A stretch of DNA of 14,873 nucleotides from Clostridiales bacterium (lineage in GTDB: Bacteria; Bacillota; Clostridia; Oscillospirales; Acutalibacteraceae). The stretch spans positions 12,326 to 27,198 of the forward strand of contig JAHZIE010000016.1 in assembly GCA_019419895.1 (NCBI GenBank), written 5' to 3'. A program made the translations under genes and the position numbers. Positions 1-7,305 of this stretch are shown piece after piece. Every line of letters starts with the position of its first letter. Position 1 is the stretch's first letter. The notes beneath the pieces were generated by a model that saw only the letters and a list, made by a program, of their open reading frames with translations, searched no databases and had not been told where the DNA came from.

Positions 1-491
1 ATTACCAGAGTATGAGCGTCGGCGGCGTAAACGACAAGGGAATCCGGATTGGCGGAACCGTCATGGATCGCCCGGGCGTTTTTAATGCATGCCACAGTCT
101 CTTCAAAACTGGGACACCCTGTCTCTGGAAGGACAGACCTGCGGATTCCGAAAACAAAATCGTCCGCGGTGACGGGGCTGCCATCAGACCAACGGGCGTC
201 CTCTCGAAGATAAAAGGTAAAGGAGGTGTGATCGCTGTTGGATTCCCACCGGGATGCGACACCCGGCTGGGGCTCTCCGTTTTCATTCAGCCGTACAAGG
301 CCTTCGAATATATTCCTGACAACCAGCAAAGAGGAAGGATCGTTTGAAAGTTGAGGATCTAAATTTTGCGGCTCCCCTTCAAGGTAATAGCGGATCAGCT
401 TGCCGGCAGGAGAATCCTCCCCCTTTTTGCACCCTGACAGGAGAAAAAAAGGAAAGAGCGTTATCAGGCAAAGGGAAATGATTTTTTTCAT
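1..491 (-). CDS. ABC transporter solute-binding lipoprotein, family 5 (oligopeptide/dipeptide/nickel type), 3'-truncated by window edge
   Basis: Reading from the ATG at 491 on the minus strand gives 163 codons that stay open to the left edge. Residues 1-20 are a lipoprotein signal (two lysines, a hydrophobic core, then LSG before Cys21), so the mature protein would be lipid-anchored outside the membrane. Residues 43-125 carry the pattern typical of SBP_bac_5 proteins: 'EPQNLDPQLSND', then 'IFEGLVRLNENGEPQPGVA', then 'FYLREDARWSDGSPVTADDF'. Family members deliver oligopeptides, dipeptides, nickel or some sugars to an ABC permease; the substrate-deciding part is missing here. No permease or ATPase gene is visible, and any partners would lie beyond the left edge. 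The Shine-Dalgarno is weak (AAAGCGGGA about 5 nt before ATG). Family assignment is firm; substrate is unknown. Confidence 0.93.
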   Translation of the reverse strand, partial: MKKIISLCLITLFPFFLLSGCKKGEDSPAGKLIRYYLEGEPQNLDPQLSNDPSSLLVVRNIFEGLVRLNENGEPQPGVASRWESNSDHTSFTFYLREDARWSDGSPVTADDFVFGIRRSVLPETGCPSFEETVACIKNARAIHDGSANPDSLVVYAADAHTLV

Positions 492-600
492 GCGGTTCCC
501 GCTTTCTATAACTCAATTAAATCATATATTATCGTTTTATTTCTGATACTGTTTTGACATCCTTCATAGGTTTTGTTGTTCAGACACCAATATACTTTAT

Positions 601-629
601 ATTTTAACAGTTTACGCTTTATTTTTCAA
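601..629 (-). promoter_or_regulatory. sigma-A promoter for the solute-binding lipoprotein
   Basis: On the minus strand TTGAAA (629-624) is followed after 17 bases by TAAAAT (606-601), with TGT directly before the -10, giving an extended -10 element. Transcription would start near 593, leaving a leader of about 100 nt before the ATG at 491. Confidence 0.55.
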
Positions 630-699
630 CTTTTCATCAATTAAAATGATACTTGAAAAGAGGAAAAAGTTGAGGCTTCTGCCAGAAAAAGCACAGACA

Positions 700-728
700 T
701 TGAAAAGTATTCTCGGTGCCGTTATAAT
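700..728 (+). promoter_or_regulatory. sigma-A promoter for the D-2-hydroxyacid dehydrogenase
   Basis: TTGAAA (700-705) and a perfect TATAAT (723-728) are separated by exactly 17 bases. Transcription would start near 735, giving a leader of about 44 nt before the GTG start at 779. Confidence 0.7.
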
Positions 729-762
729 AGGAATAGACAAGCGGCGTCTGGAATATTTTGAC

Positions 763-768
763 AGGAGG
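763..768 (+). promoter_or_regulatory. Shine-Dalgarno that fixes the dehydrogenase start
   Basis: AGGAGG at 763-768 lies 10 nt before GTG at 779. The longer open frame, from TTG at 758, would have to begin upstream of and translate through this site, so GTG 779 is the better start. Confidence 0.7.
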
Positions 769-778
769 AAACGGAAGA

Positions 779-1744
779 GTGCGTATTGTGATACTTGACG
801 GAGAAGGATTGAATCCGGGGGATTTAGACTGGTCTCCTATCTCTTCTCTGGGGGAGACGGAAATCTATCCCAAAACCCCTGAGGAAAAAATTGAGGAAAG
901 ATCGGTGCAGGCTGATATCCTCGTCACCAATAAAACCCCCTTGACAGGCGATACCATCGGCAGGCTGAAAAAGCTGAGAATGATCGCCACATTATCTACG
1001 GGGTATAACGTAGTGGATGTACAGGCGGCGGCGGAGAGAGGGATTCCGGTGGCCAATGTCCCGGCCTATTGCACCAGGGCGGTGGCGCAGATGGCCTTTG
1101 CTCTTTTGTTTGAACTGACCAATCGGGTGAGCCTCCATGCCCGCGCGGTGAGGGAGGGGGAGTGGTGCGCAAGCCCCAATTTCTGCTTTTGGAAAGCGCC
1201 GCTGGTGGAGCTCCAGGATAAAACAATGGGAATTATAGGGTTCGGGAATATTGGTCAGGCGATTGCCCAGGCGGCCCAAGCCTTTGGGATGAGGGTGATG
1301 GTATGCGGACGCAGAACGTTGGAGCTGCCGCAAGGATATTGTCAGTCTGATTTTGAAACACTGCTGAAAGAAAGCGATGTCCTTTCCCTGAATGTCCCTT
1401 TGACCCCTCAGACCCAACATCTGATCAACAGGGACGCCCTGAAAAAAATGAAACCCTCCGCCTACCTAATCAATACCTCAAGGGGGACTATCGTCGAAGA
1501 GGAGGCGTTGGCCGAAGCCCTCAACAGCGGACGTCTGGCGGGCGCCGGCTTGGACGTTCTTTCGGAAGAGCCGCCCAAGCCGGACAATCCCCTGCTGACG
1601 GCGAAAAATTGCGTCATAACGCCCCATATTGCCTGGGCGGCTAGGGAGTCCCGCGTCAGGCTGATGGAAACCGTGGCGGAGAATATCCGCGCTTATCTGG
1701 CGGGCCGCCCGCAGAATATTGTCAACCGTCCGCAAAATCTTTAG
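779..1744 (+). CDS. D-isomer-specific 2-hydroxyacid dehydrogenase (hydroxypyruvate/glycerate dehydrogenase-like)
   Basis: The product is 321 residues, the usual length of a single-subunit family member, and soluble. It shows the NAD-binding fold with GFGNIG at residues 154-159. The catalytic triad of the family can be placed: Arg235 in 'NTSRGTIVEE', Glu264 in 'LDVLSEEPPKPDNPL', and His283 in 'TPHIAWA'. The N-terminal substrate domain includes the expected 'STGYNVVDVQAAAERGIPV' block at 73-91. Family enzymes interconvert 2-keto acids and D-2-hydroxyacids with NAD(P)H. Overall flavour resembles glycerate/hydroxypyruvate reductases rather than D-lactate dehydrogenase, but sequence alone does not settle the substrate. 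The gene stands alone with its own promoter; its neighbours diverge upstream and converge downstream. It starts at GTG behind a strong Shine-Dalgarno. Confidence 0.93.
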   Translation: MRIVILDGEGLNPGDLDWSPISSLGETEIYPKTPEEKIEERSVQADILVTNKTPLTGDTIGRLKKLRMIATLSTGYNVVDVQAAAERGIPVANVPAYCTRAVAQMAFALLFELTNRVSLHARAVREGEWCASPNFCFWKAPLVELQDKTMGIIGFGNIGQAIAQAAQAFGMRVMVCGRRTLELPQGYCQSDFETLLKESDVLSLNVPLTPQTQHLINRDALKKMKPSAYLINTSRGTIVEEEALAEALNSGRLAGAGLDVLSEEPPKPDNPLLTAKNCVITPHIAWAARESRVRLMETVAENIRAYLAGRPQNIVNRPQNL

Positions 1745-1923
1745 AGGTGGTCCAGGAGTTTCAGACGGGGCCCAGAGAGAAGAAAAGAATGGTCATCTTC
1801 CGGTAATTGTGAAAATGGAATTTATGTTTTTTGTTTTGTCCACTCCGGAGAGGGCTTTTTAGGACGGGGAGATTTCTTACAATAATACTTGCGTTTTTAC
1901 CGTTAGAGACTCTGAAACAACAG

Positions 1924-1971
1924 AAAAGAACAGCGTTCCTCAGTATGTTACTAAAGGACGCTGTTCTTTTT
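1924..1971. terminator. Bidirectional intrinsic terminator between convergent genes
   Basis: The arms AAAAGAACAGCGTTCCT (1924-1940) and AGGACGCTGTTCTTTT (1955-1970) pair along their whole length except for one bulged T, closing a 14-nt loop. The A-run on the left and T-run on the right let it work for both the dehydrogenase (+) and the AEC permease (-). The rest of 1745-2087 shows no gene or other clear signal. Confidence 0.85.
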
Positions 1972-2087
1972 GAATATAGGGATTAGAGAGCATGAAGGAA
2001 AAACGAAAAGTCAAGGAGCGTGACAACGGTATATTGGTCTTTTCAGAAAATTTTCTGCCTGACAGTTCGACCAGCCAAAAACGAAAT

Positions 2088-3026
2088 TTACAAATAACCC
2101 AGGTGTGTGAGTAGAAAGACAATGCCGAACATGGAGAACATGGACAGGGCGGAGGTGAAAACAACGATTTGCCCGGCCAGTTCTCCATCCGCGCCGCTCT
2201 GCTGCGCCATGGGAAAGCTGGATACTGCGGTGGGGGTGCCGAACAGCACGGCCAGCACCGCCAGATCCATTCCCCGGAAACCCATGAGGACGGCGATGGT
2301 CAGGCAGATGCCAGGAACAAGAACCAACCGCCCAAGGGTGCACCAGAAAAGAGGGGCGGCGCAGTTTTTTATGGAAGAGAAGGAAAAGCTGCCGCCCAAG
2401 ACAAGCAGAGCGAGCGGAGTTGTAATTTTTGAGATGTCGGTCATGGCTGAATTGAGAATTCCAGGAAGCCGTATACGGAAAACCAGAGCGAGAATTCCTA
2501 AAATAGAGGCGATGATCAAAGGATTGCTCAGAATTCCCCATAAGATGCTTAAAAAGCTGATTTTCCCCTTTTGATGGACGGCCAGAGTAATAACGGACAA
2601 AGCGTTGTACATAGGAATGACTACGGCAATGAGCATAGAGGCCAGCGCGGCCCCTTCAGAACCGAAAAGGTAGGTAGAAAGGGGGATCCCCAGAATGACA
2701 AAATTGCTTCTCATGACAGCCTGGATTTCCACACCGCGGCGGCGCGGATTCTTTTCCATGATAGGGACAAAGACGGAAAGAAGCAGAAAGAGAATTAAAA
2801 TCCCCACGACAGCAAAGATCATCGCCTTTGGCCGGAAGGAGACGGAAACATCCGTATTGTAAATATTCAGAAAGAGAAGAATGGGGAGAAGAACCTTAAA
2901 AATCAGCTTGTTGATTTTATTGAGCGTCGGCTCATCCCACAGGTGAACCAGCTTGAGGACATATCCCAGCCCGATGATGAGGAAGATGGGGAGGACAACA
3001 TTTGCAGCCAATATAAAACTTTCCAT
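2088..3026 (-). CDS. AEC-family (auxin efflux carrier-like) membrane transporter
   Basis: The product is 312 residues and almost wholly hydrophobic, with about ten likely membrane segments split into two halves by a polar stretch near residues 91-105 ('EKNPRRRGVEIQAVMRS'). Features typical of the Mem_trans/AEC family are the N-terminal 'VLPIFLIIGLGYVLK', the 'RSNFVILGIPLSTYLFG' segment, the 'LSNPLIIASILGILA' helix, and the C-terminal 'FGTPTAVSSFPMAQQ' helix followed by a long hydrophobic segment. Characterised bacterial relatives move small organic acids such as malate or malonate; the substrate here is unknown. The ATG is preceded by AAAGGA about 9 nt upstream. It is divergent from the C26 peptidase gene and convergent with the hydroxyacid dehydrogenase, so a shared 2-hydroxy- or 2-keto-acid substrate with the latter is conceivable but only positional. 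Confidence 0.92.
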   Translation of the reverse strand: MESFILAANVVLPIFLIIGLGYVLKLVHLWDEPTLNKINKLIFKVLLPILLFLNIYNTDVSVSFRPKAMIFAVVGILILFLLLSVFVPIMEKNPRRRGVEIQAVMRSNFVILGIPLSTYLFGSEGAALASMLIAVVIPMYNALSVITLAVHQKGKISFLSILWGILSNPLIIASILGILALVFRIRLPGILNSAMTDISKITTPLALLVLGGSFSFSSIKNCAAPLFWCTLGRLVLVPGICLTIAVLMGFRGMDLAVLAVLFGTPTAVSSFPMAQQSGADGELAGQIVVFTSALSMFSMFGIVFLLTHLGYL

Positions 3027-3089
3027 GGATCACATTCCTTTACTCATATTCGGAAATCTTAGGTTGAAGTATTTTACAGCGCTCTTTTA

Positions 3090-3117
3090 AGTATAATCTA
3101 AAAATACCGGAAAGCAA
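3090..3117 (-). promoter_or_regulatory. sigma-A promoter for the AEC transporter
   Basis: On the minus strand TTGCTT (3117-3112) and TATACT (3095-3090) are separated by 16 bases. Transcription would start near 3083, about 57 nt before the ATG at 3026. A TATAAT on the plus strand (3092-3097) overlaps it, but no well-spaced plus-strand -35 was found. Confidence 0.55.
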
Positions 3118-3126
3118 GAGCTTTCC
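3109..3126. repeat. Perfect 7-bp inverted repeat in the divergent promoter region
   Basis: GGAAAGC (3109-3115), loop AAGA, GCTTTCC (3120-3126). It overlaps the -35 box of the AEC transporter promoter and lies about 45 bases before the peptidase start. It could be an operator or an RNA hairpin. No T-run follows, so it is not a terminator. Confidence 0.4.
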
Positions 3127-3158
3127 TGGAACGGCAGAAAATTGTCTTAAAAAACGAC

Positions 3159-3164
3159 AGGGGG
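3159..3164 (+). promoter_or_regulatory. Shine-Dalgarno pointing at an ACG start codon
   Basis: AGGGGG (3159-3164) is followed after 7 nt by ACG at 3172, which begins the frame of the C26 peptidase. The first ATG in that frame (3250) has no Shine-Dalgarno in front of it, only A/T-rich coding sequence. Confidence 0.6.
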
Positions 3165-3171
3165 AATTTTT

Positions 3172-3897
3172 ACGAAAAAAAGGCCGCTTATTGGCGTCAC
3201 GCCTAACTATTATCCCAATGAAAATAAAATTGCCATATCCGCCAATTATATGAACGCTGTCGCCGCGGCGGGCGGGCTTGGCGTAATCCTTCCGTTGGCC
3301 TCCACGCGGGGAGAAATCACGCGGCTGCTTCCTTTATTTGACGGCTTTTTGTTTACGGGGGGCCCCGACGTCCATCCGAAATTTTTTTCTGAGGAAACCC
3401 TGCGGGAATGTGGGGGCATTTGCACGCGGCGGGACGTGATGGAGCTTGCCCTGCTGCGGGAGCTTGTGCAAAAAGACATACCGGTTCTGGGAATCTGCAG
3501 AGGGGCGCAGGTCCTCAATATTGGGCTGGGCGGGGATATTTACCAGGACATCGACAGTCAGTTCAGCAGGAGCCCGGCCCTGCAGCACCGCCAGCCGGAA
3601 AATTCCTTCACGCCGGTGCATACGGTTTCCATAAGGGCGGGAAGCCTACTTCACCGGATTTTAAAGAAAGAGAAGATCATGGTCAACAGCCTTCACCATC
3701 AGGCGGTGCGCCGTCCAGGCAGAGGAATAAAGATTTGCGGCCGGGCATTGGATGGTGTGGCTGAGGCGTTGGAGCTGCCGGGAAAACGCTTTTTCCTGGG
3801 GGTTCAGTGGCATCCCGAAATCATGTGGGAACGGCAGGAGGACGCAGCGGCGGTTTTCAAGGCTTTTGTGCACGCCTGCGCCGCAAGATCACAATAA
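3172..3897 (+). CDS. Peptidase C26 / gamma-glutamyl-GABA hydrolase-like class I glutamine amidotransferase, apparent ACG start
   Basis: From ACG 3172 the frame encodes 241 residues, the normal length for PuuD-like hydrolases. It opens 'KKRPLIGVTPNYY', the expected first strand of the domain. The catalytic cysteine is Cys109 in 'GICRGAQVLN', and His214 and Glu216 lie in 'VQWHPE'; 'TGGPDVHP' (62-69) and 'NSLHHQAV' (172-179) are further family marks. Relatives cleave gamma-glutamyl amides such as gamma-glutamyl-GABA, releasing glutamate. No other polyamine genes are nearby, so the true substrate is open. Starting at the first ATG (3250) would remove 26 conserved residues, and no ATG, GTG or TTG occurs in frame between the upstream TAA (3148) and 3250. 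ACG may be a real rare start, a mutation, or a sequencing error. Confidence 0.88.
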   Translation, partial: TKKRPLIGVTPNYYPNENKIAISANYMNAVAAAGGLGVILPLASTRGEITRLLPLFDGFLFTGGPDVHPKFFSEETLRECGGICTRRDVMELALLRELVQKDIPVLGICRGAQVLNIGLGGDIYQDIDSQFSRSPALQHRQPENSFTPVHTVSIRAGSLLHRILKKEKIMVNSLHHQAVRRPGRGIKICGRALDGVAEALELPGKRFFLGVQWHPEIMWERQEDAAAVFKAFVHACAARSQ

Positions 3898-3924
3898 TGG
3901 AGCGGGAAAAAGCAATTATAGGGA

Positions 3925-3953
3925 TTTACATTTTTATTTTTAACCGATATGAT
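3925..3953 (+). promoter_or_regulatory. sigma-A promoter for the URO-D-family gene
   Basis: TTTACA (3925-3930) and TATGAT (3948-3953) are separated by exactly 17 bases. Transcription would start near 3960, leaving a short leader of about 28 nt. It lies just after the C26 peptidase stop (3897), so this gene can be expressed independently. Confidence 0.65.
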
Positions 3954-3987
3954 TTTTAAAAATAATAAGGAATGGCTGTGATTCATT

Positions 3988-5052
3988 GTGCTGAGGGATG
4001 ACTTTGATGAAGTCCTGGAAAGGAATATTTCGTTTGCCACAAAAGACAGCAGGGCGTGTATTTTGCTCCATATTACGGGGATAGCTTCCACTCCGCCAAG
4101 CGCCTCGATTAAGCCTCTGGAGGAGTGGGATTTTCCAAGGGATTACAGAGAATACATGGAGGTCTGCATCCAAAAGGAACGCGCGCGCTGGTCATACCGC
4201 AGAGGGCTCGGGGATGATCTGCTGCCTTGCCTCAAGCCCTATTATGGAATTGCGGAGCACAGCGCCTTTGTTGGAGGAAAGGTTGTGTTCGGGGCCAATA
4301 CCAGCTATCACCAGCATCCCATTGAGGAGTGGGAAGACTTTTACAAGCTTTCCCTGGATGAAAACAATGAAAATTTCCGTCTGCTTCTGGATAGTATGGA
4401 ATACTTGAAAAGCCGGGAGAAGGAAGCGGGATTTATCGCTGTCCTGCGGGGCGGCGAGGCCCCTATGGATATGGCGAACGCCCTGCGGGGAAATGATTTG
4501 TTTACCGATTTCTATGATGAACCGGAAATGGTCCGCCGTTTGATGGAGTTTTGCACAGAGGCGGGAAAATTCACCTTCCGCCATCAGCTGGACATTATCG
4601 GGCAGCGCGGGGGAGGAGTTATGACAGGGATGAACCTTTGGCTGCCGGGAAAGTCCATCGGGCACTTGTCCGAGGATGCCAGCTGCATGTGTTCGCCGGA
4701 AATCTACCGGGAATTTGGCAAACCCTATACCGAAAAGCTGCTGGAGGATTATGATTTCACCGTTATGCATACCCACGGGATGGGGAGCCATATCCTGCCG
4801 GAAATTGCCGCGATTGAAAAAATAAAGTGGATTGAAATCAGCGCTGACCCCAATCAGCCCCGTCCTGTCGAATTGTACCGGAGATATGCCTGTTATTTGG
4901 AGGGAAAGATCACTGTGATTCCCATGACCCCTCAGGAGTTTATGGAAAACCGGGAATTCCTGGAAGGGCGGAAAACTGTAGTGCAGATGAATGTTTCCGA
5001 TCTGGAAGAGGGACGGCGCGTGGTGGATGCCGTTAAAGAAATGAACGGCTGA
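3988..5052 (+). CDS. Uroporphyrinogen decarboxylase (URO-D)-family protein, methyltransferase-like, not HemE
   Basis: The 354-residue soluble product has the TIM-barrel layout of the URO-D superfamily, with the recognisable C-terminal half 'YREFGKPYTEKLLEDYDF' (240-257), 'HTHGMGSHILPEI' (261-273), then 'WIEISADPNQP' (281-291). The arginine-rich 'RQAGRYLPEY'-type signature of true HemE is absent, so haem synthesis is unlikely. Many such paralogues are corrinoid-dependent methyltransferases with a zinc site His-X-Cys; here that position reads His-Thr-His, so the cysteine ligand is missing. No corrinoid protein or reactivation gene lies nearby. The start is uncertain: GTG 3988 is the first usual start after the in-frame TGA at 3979, but the nearest Shine-Dalgarno (AAGGA, 3967-3971) is 16 nt away. 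Family is clear; reaction unknown. Confidence 0.88.
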   Translation: MLRDDFDEVLERNISFATKDSRACILLHITGIASTPPSASIKPLEEWDFPRDYREYMEVCIQKERARWSYRRGLGDDLLPCLKPYYGIAEHSAFVGGKVVFGANTSYHQHPIEEWEDFYKLSLDENNENFRLLLDSMEYLKSREKEAGFIAVLRGGEAPMDMANALRGNDLFTDFYDEPEMVRRLMEFCTEAGKFTFRHQLDIIGQRGGGVMTGMNLWLPGKSIGHLSEDASCMCSPEIYREFGKPYTEKLLEDYDFTVMHTHGMGSHILPEIAAIEKIKWIEISADPNQPRPVELYRRYACYLEGKITVIPMTPQEFMENREFLEGRKTVVQMNVSDLEEGRRVVDAVKEMNG

Positions 5053-5106
5053 AAGGACCGTTGAAATTTGCGACAGGAGCTATATGCTGCATATGTTTTA
5101 TAAAGT

Positions 5107-5145
5107 GGGAAAAGGCAGGCGCCAGGCATGTCTTTTCCCTTTATT
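5107..5145 (+). terminator. Probable intrinsic terminator after the URO-D gene
   Basis: GGGAAAAG (5107-5114) pairs perfectly with CTTTTCCC (5132-5139) around a 17-nt loop that itself contains GGCGCC, and the T-rich stretch TTTATTAT follows. A smaller GC hairpin with TTTT (5149-5164) comes next. The T-run is imperfect. The rest of 5053-5326 shows nothing else clear. Confidence 0.5.
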
Positions 5146-5326
5146 ATCGCCGGGCGGCGTTTTCCCCGTAAACTTTTTTAGCGGAACCTCTGTTTTGCCG
5201 TGACCGGGAACGGATTTTTCTCCCAACTTTTTTATTCAAAAAGATATATTGGGCAAAATGAGATTCCATCAGATGTAAAAATTCAAATAATTTTTAACAA
5301 TTTCCCAAATGTTTATCCTGTACCGC

Positions 5327-5355
5327 TTGCAATGAGGAATGGGATCGGTTAGACT
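5327..5355 (+). promoter_or_regulatory. Possible promoter for the DUF4091 gene
   Basis: TTGCAA (5327-5332) and TAGACT (5350-5355) are separated by 17 bases, each matching consensus at four of six positions. Transcription near 5362 would exclude the ATG at 5339 as start and favour ATG 5390. Confidence 0.4.
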
Positions 5356-5389
5356 GTTAAAAAAGCTTTTTGGAAAGGATGTAAGGATT

Positions 5390-7078
5390 ATGGAGCTTTC
5401 TTCCGTGCAGCTGCGGCTTACCAATTCGCTTCACAAACAATTTCCCGATGAACCCCTTGGAGGGACTGTGTTATCCTCCATCAGCGGAATGAAGGGAGAA
5501 CGGATTTCCTTCCAGGCTTTGATCCGTCTGCCCGAGGAGGCGCCCAGAGGAAGGGTAATGGTGGAAATTTCCTCGCCTGGACTGCAGGAATTCCATTTGA
5601 GAAGGGTGATTTCAGTTCCGGTGCGTTTGGCGGCCTTCTACGACAAAAGCGATGATAATTATCTGAGAAAATCGCCCGGGCTCTATCCGGATTTGCTGAC
5701 GGAATATCGCGGTGAGCCCTTTTGGCTCAATGAAGGGGAGTCGGTCAGCTTCTGGGCGGATACGGAGCTCGTAGAAGAAGGGGAGTATCCGGTGGTATTT
5801 CGTGTCCGAAGCGCGGACGGCGCGCCCGGAGAGGCGGAAATTCTTGAGGCGGCATTGACGGTGACAGTGGTGAACGCCGTCCTGCCAGAGCAAAAATTAA
5901 TGTGCACCCAATGGTTCCATTCCGACTGTTTGGCGGATTACTATCATGTTCCCGTGTTCTCTGAGGAATATTGGGAAATTGTGGAGCGGTTTATGCGGTC
6001 GGCTGTTTCCTGCGGGATAAATATGATTTTGACCCCCACCTTTACGCCGGCATTGGATACGGCGGTCGGCAGGGAGAGAACGACTGTCCAGCTGGTTGAG
6101 GTAACGCTCCGGCCGGATGGAAGCTTTCAATTCGGCTTTGAACGGCTGTACAGGTGGATACAGACAGCCCAACGGGCGGGATTCCGTTATTTTGAAATGG
6201 CCCATCTGTTTACCCAGTGGGGCGCAAAGTGCTGCCCGAAGGTGATGGCCCATACCCCTTCCGGATACCGGCGGATTTTCGGCTGGGACACGGCTGCCGA
6301 CAGCAAGGAATATATGGAATTCCTTTCCCAGTACCTTCCTGCGATCACCAGCCAGCTGAAGGAGTGGGGAATTGCCGAACAATGCCGGTTCCATCTTTCT
6401 GATGAGCCCACGGGGGAACAGCTGGAGCATTATCTAAAGCTGAAAAAAGCTGTAGAGCCTTACCTGAAAGGCTTTGTAATTATGGACGCCCTGTCAAAAT
6501 ATGAGTTTTATGAGCAGGGAGCGGTTGACCAGCCCGTCGTGGCTTTGAATCATGTACAGGCCTATTTAGATCATCACATGTCTCCCCTTTGGGTATATTA
6601 TTGTGTTTCTCAGGGAGTTGGCGTCAGCAACCGGTTTATGGCTATGCCTTCCAGCCGCAACCGCGTCCTTGGCTTTCAGCTGTACTTGGAGAATGCGGAG
6701 GGCTTTCTGCAGTGGGGATTTAACTTTTATAACAGCGACTTGTCTGAGCGCCGCCTGAACCCCTATCTGCATACTGACGGCAATGGCGCCTGGCCTGCGG
6801 GGGATCCCTTTTTGGTATATCCGGGAGAAGGAGGTGTGCCGGAAGGTTCTATCCGCCAGATGGTTTTTGGAGAAGCCATGCAGGATCACCGTGCCTGTCT
6901 TCTTTTGGAACGCTATATCGGAAGGGAAGAGGTCTGCCGCATGATTAGGGAGGCGGGAATCCTTGGCTTTTTCCAGTATCCCTGTGATGAGGATTTTATT
7001 CCGGCGCTCAGGGAAAGAATTAATAGGGCAATCCGTACCATAACAGAACATCCGGCAGGCGGGGAGGAAAGTTATTGA
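5390..7078 (+). CDS. DUF4091-domain putative glycoside hydrolase
   Basis: The 562-residue protein has an N-terminal beta-rich region (about 1-165), a TIM-barrel-like centre with 'CRFHLSDEPTGEQ' near 332-344, matching the HISDEP-type motif of DUF4091 proteins, and the DUF4091 block proper at about 420-505: 'LGFQLYLENAEGFLQWGFNF', 'NPYLHTDGNGAWPAGDPFLV', then 'IRQMVFGEAMQDHRACLLLE'. The Asp-Glu of HLSDEP are good candidates for catalytic acids. DUF4091 proteins are associated with carbohydrate use and are structurally hydrolase-like, but most have no proven substrate. There is no signal peptide, so it acts in the cytosol. ATG 5390 is chosen because AAAGGA lies 10 nt upstream; the earlier in-frame ATG (5339) abuts its GAGGA with no spacing and precedes the likely promoter's -10. 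The fucosidase follows after 227 bases. Confidence 0.88.
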   Translation: MELSSVQLRLTNSLHKQFPDEPLGGTVLSSISGMKGERISFQALIRLPEEAPRGRVMVEISSPGLQEFHLRRVISVPVRLAAFYDKSDDNYLRKSPGLYPDLLTEYRGEPFWLNEGESVSFWADTELVEEGEYPVVFRVRSADGAPGEAEILEAALTVTVVNAVLPEQKLMCTQWFHSDCLADYYHVPVFSEEYWEIVERFMRSAVSCGINMILTPTFTPALDTAVGRERTTVQLVEVTLRPDGSFQFGFERLYRWIQTAQRAGFRYFEMAHLFTQWGAKCCPKVMAHTPSGYRRIFGWDTAADSKEYMEFLSQYLPAITSQLKEWGIAEQCRFHLSDEPTGEQLEHYLKLKKAVEPYLKGFVIMDALSKYEFYEQGAVDQPVVALNHVQAYLDHHMSPLWVYYCVSQGVGVSNRFMAMPSSRNRVLGFQLYLENAEGFLQWGFNFYNSDLSERRLNPYLHTDGNGAWPAGDPFLVYPGEGGVPEGSIRQMVFGEAMQDHRACLLLERYIGREEVCRMIREAGILGFFQYPCDEDFIPALRERINRAIRTITEHPAGGEESY

Positions 7079-7103
7079 CAAACTGATATTATTATAATAT
7101 TAT
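7075..7103 (+). promoter_or_regulatory. sigma-A promoter for the GH29 gene, overlapping the upstream stop codon
   Basis: A perfect TTGACA (7075-7080) contains the TGA stop of the DUF4091 gene and is followed after 17 bases by TATTAT (7098-7103). Two TATAAT copies (7093-7098, 7101-7106) lie in the same A/T-rich block but at 12- and 20-base spacings. Transcription would start near 7110, giving an unusually long leader of about 195 nt before ATG 7306. The leader contains TTCTCT/AGAGAA arms but no recognised riboswitch. Confidence 0.6.
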
Positions 7104-7305
7104 AATGATATAACCAATTGGAGGCTGTTTAGTTTCTTTCGCCTGTATTCTCTAATCCTAAAAGAGAAAAAATCAGCGGCCTTCCCGTTTATTTTACTTT
7201 CATAGGGGAATTCAATATTTGTTTTCCTGTCCTTTTTGATACCGCAAGAGGGGAAAAGAAATATATTATAATTTGACTTATATGAAGGAAAGGTGTGAAC
7301 AGACA

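Noticed and set aside
554..596. TTGACA (554) and TATACT (591) as a plus-strand promoter
   Set aside because: The spacing is 31 bases; the pair at 700-728 is correctly spaced for the dehydrogenase.
758..778. TTG start for the hydroxyacid dehydrogenase
   Set aside because: It lies upstream of the AGGAGG ribosome site, which would then be translated; GTG 779 is correctly spaced and begins at the conserved N-terminus.
3971..4000. ATG at 3972 as start of the URO-D gene via a frameshift
   Set aside because: It gives only a nine-residue peptide (MAVIHCAEG) in a different frame; there is no sign that the frames were once joined.
5339..5389. ATG 5339 as start of the DUF4091 gene
   Set aside because: The purine-rich sequence directly abuts the ATG with no spacing, and the start would lie before the likely promoter -10. 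ATG 5390 has a spaced ribosome site.
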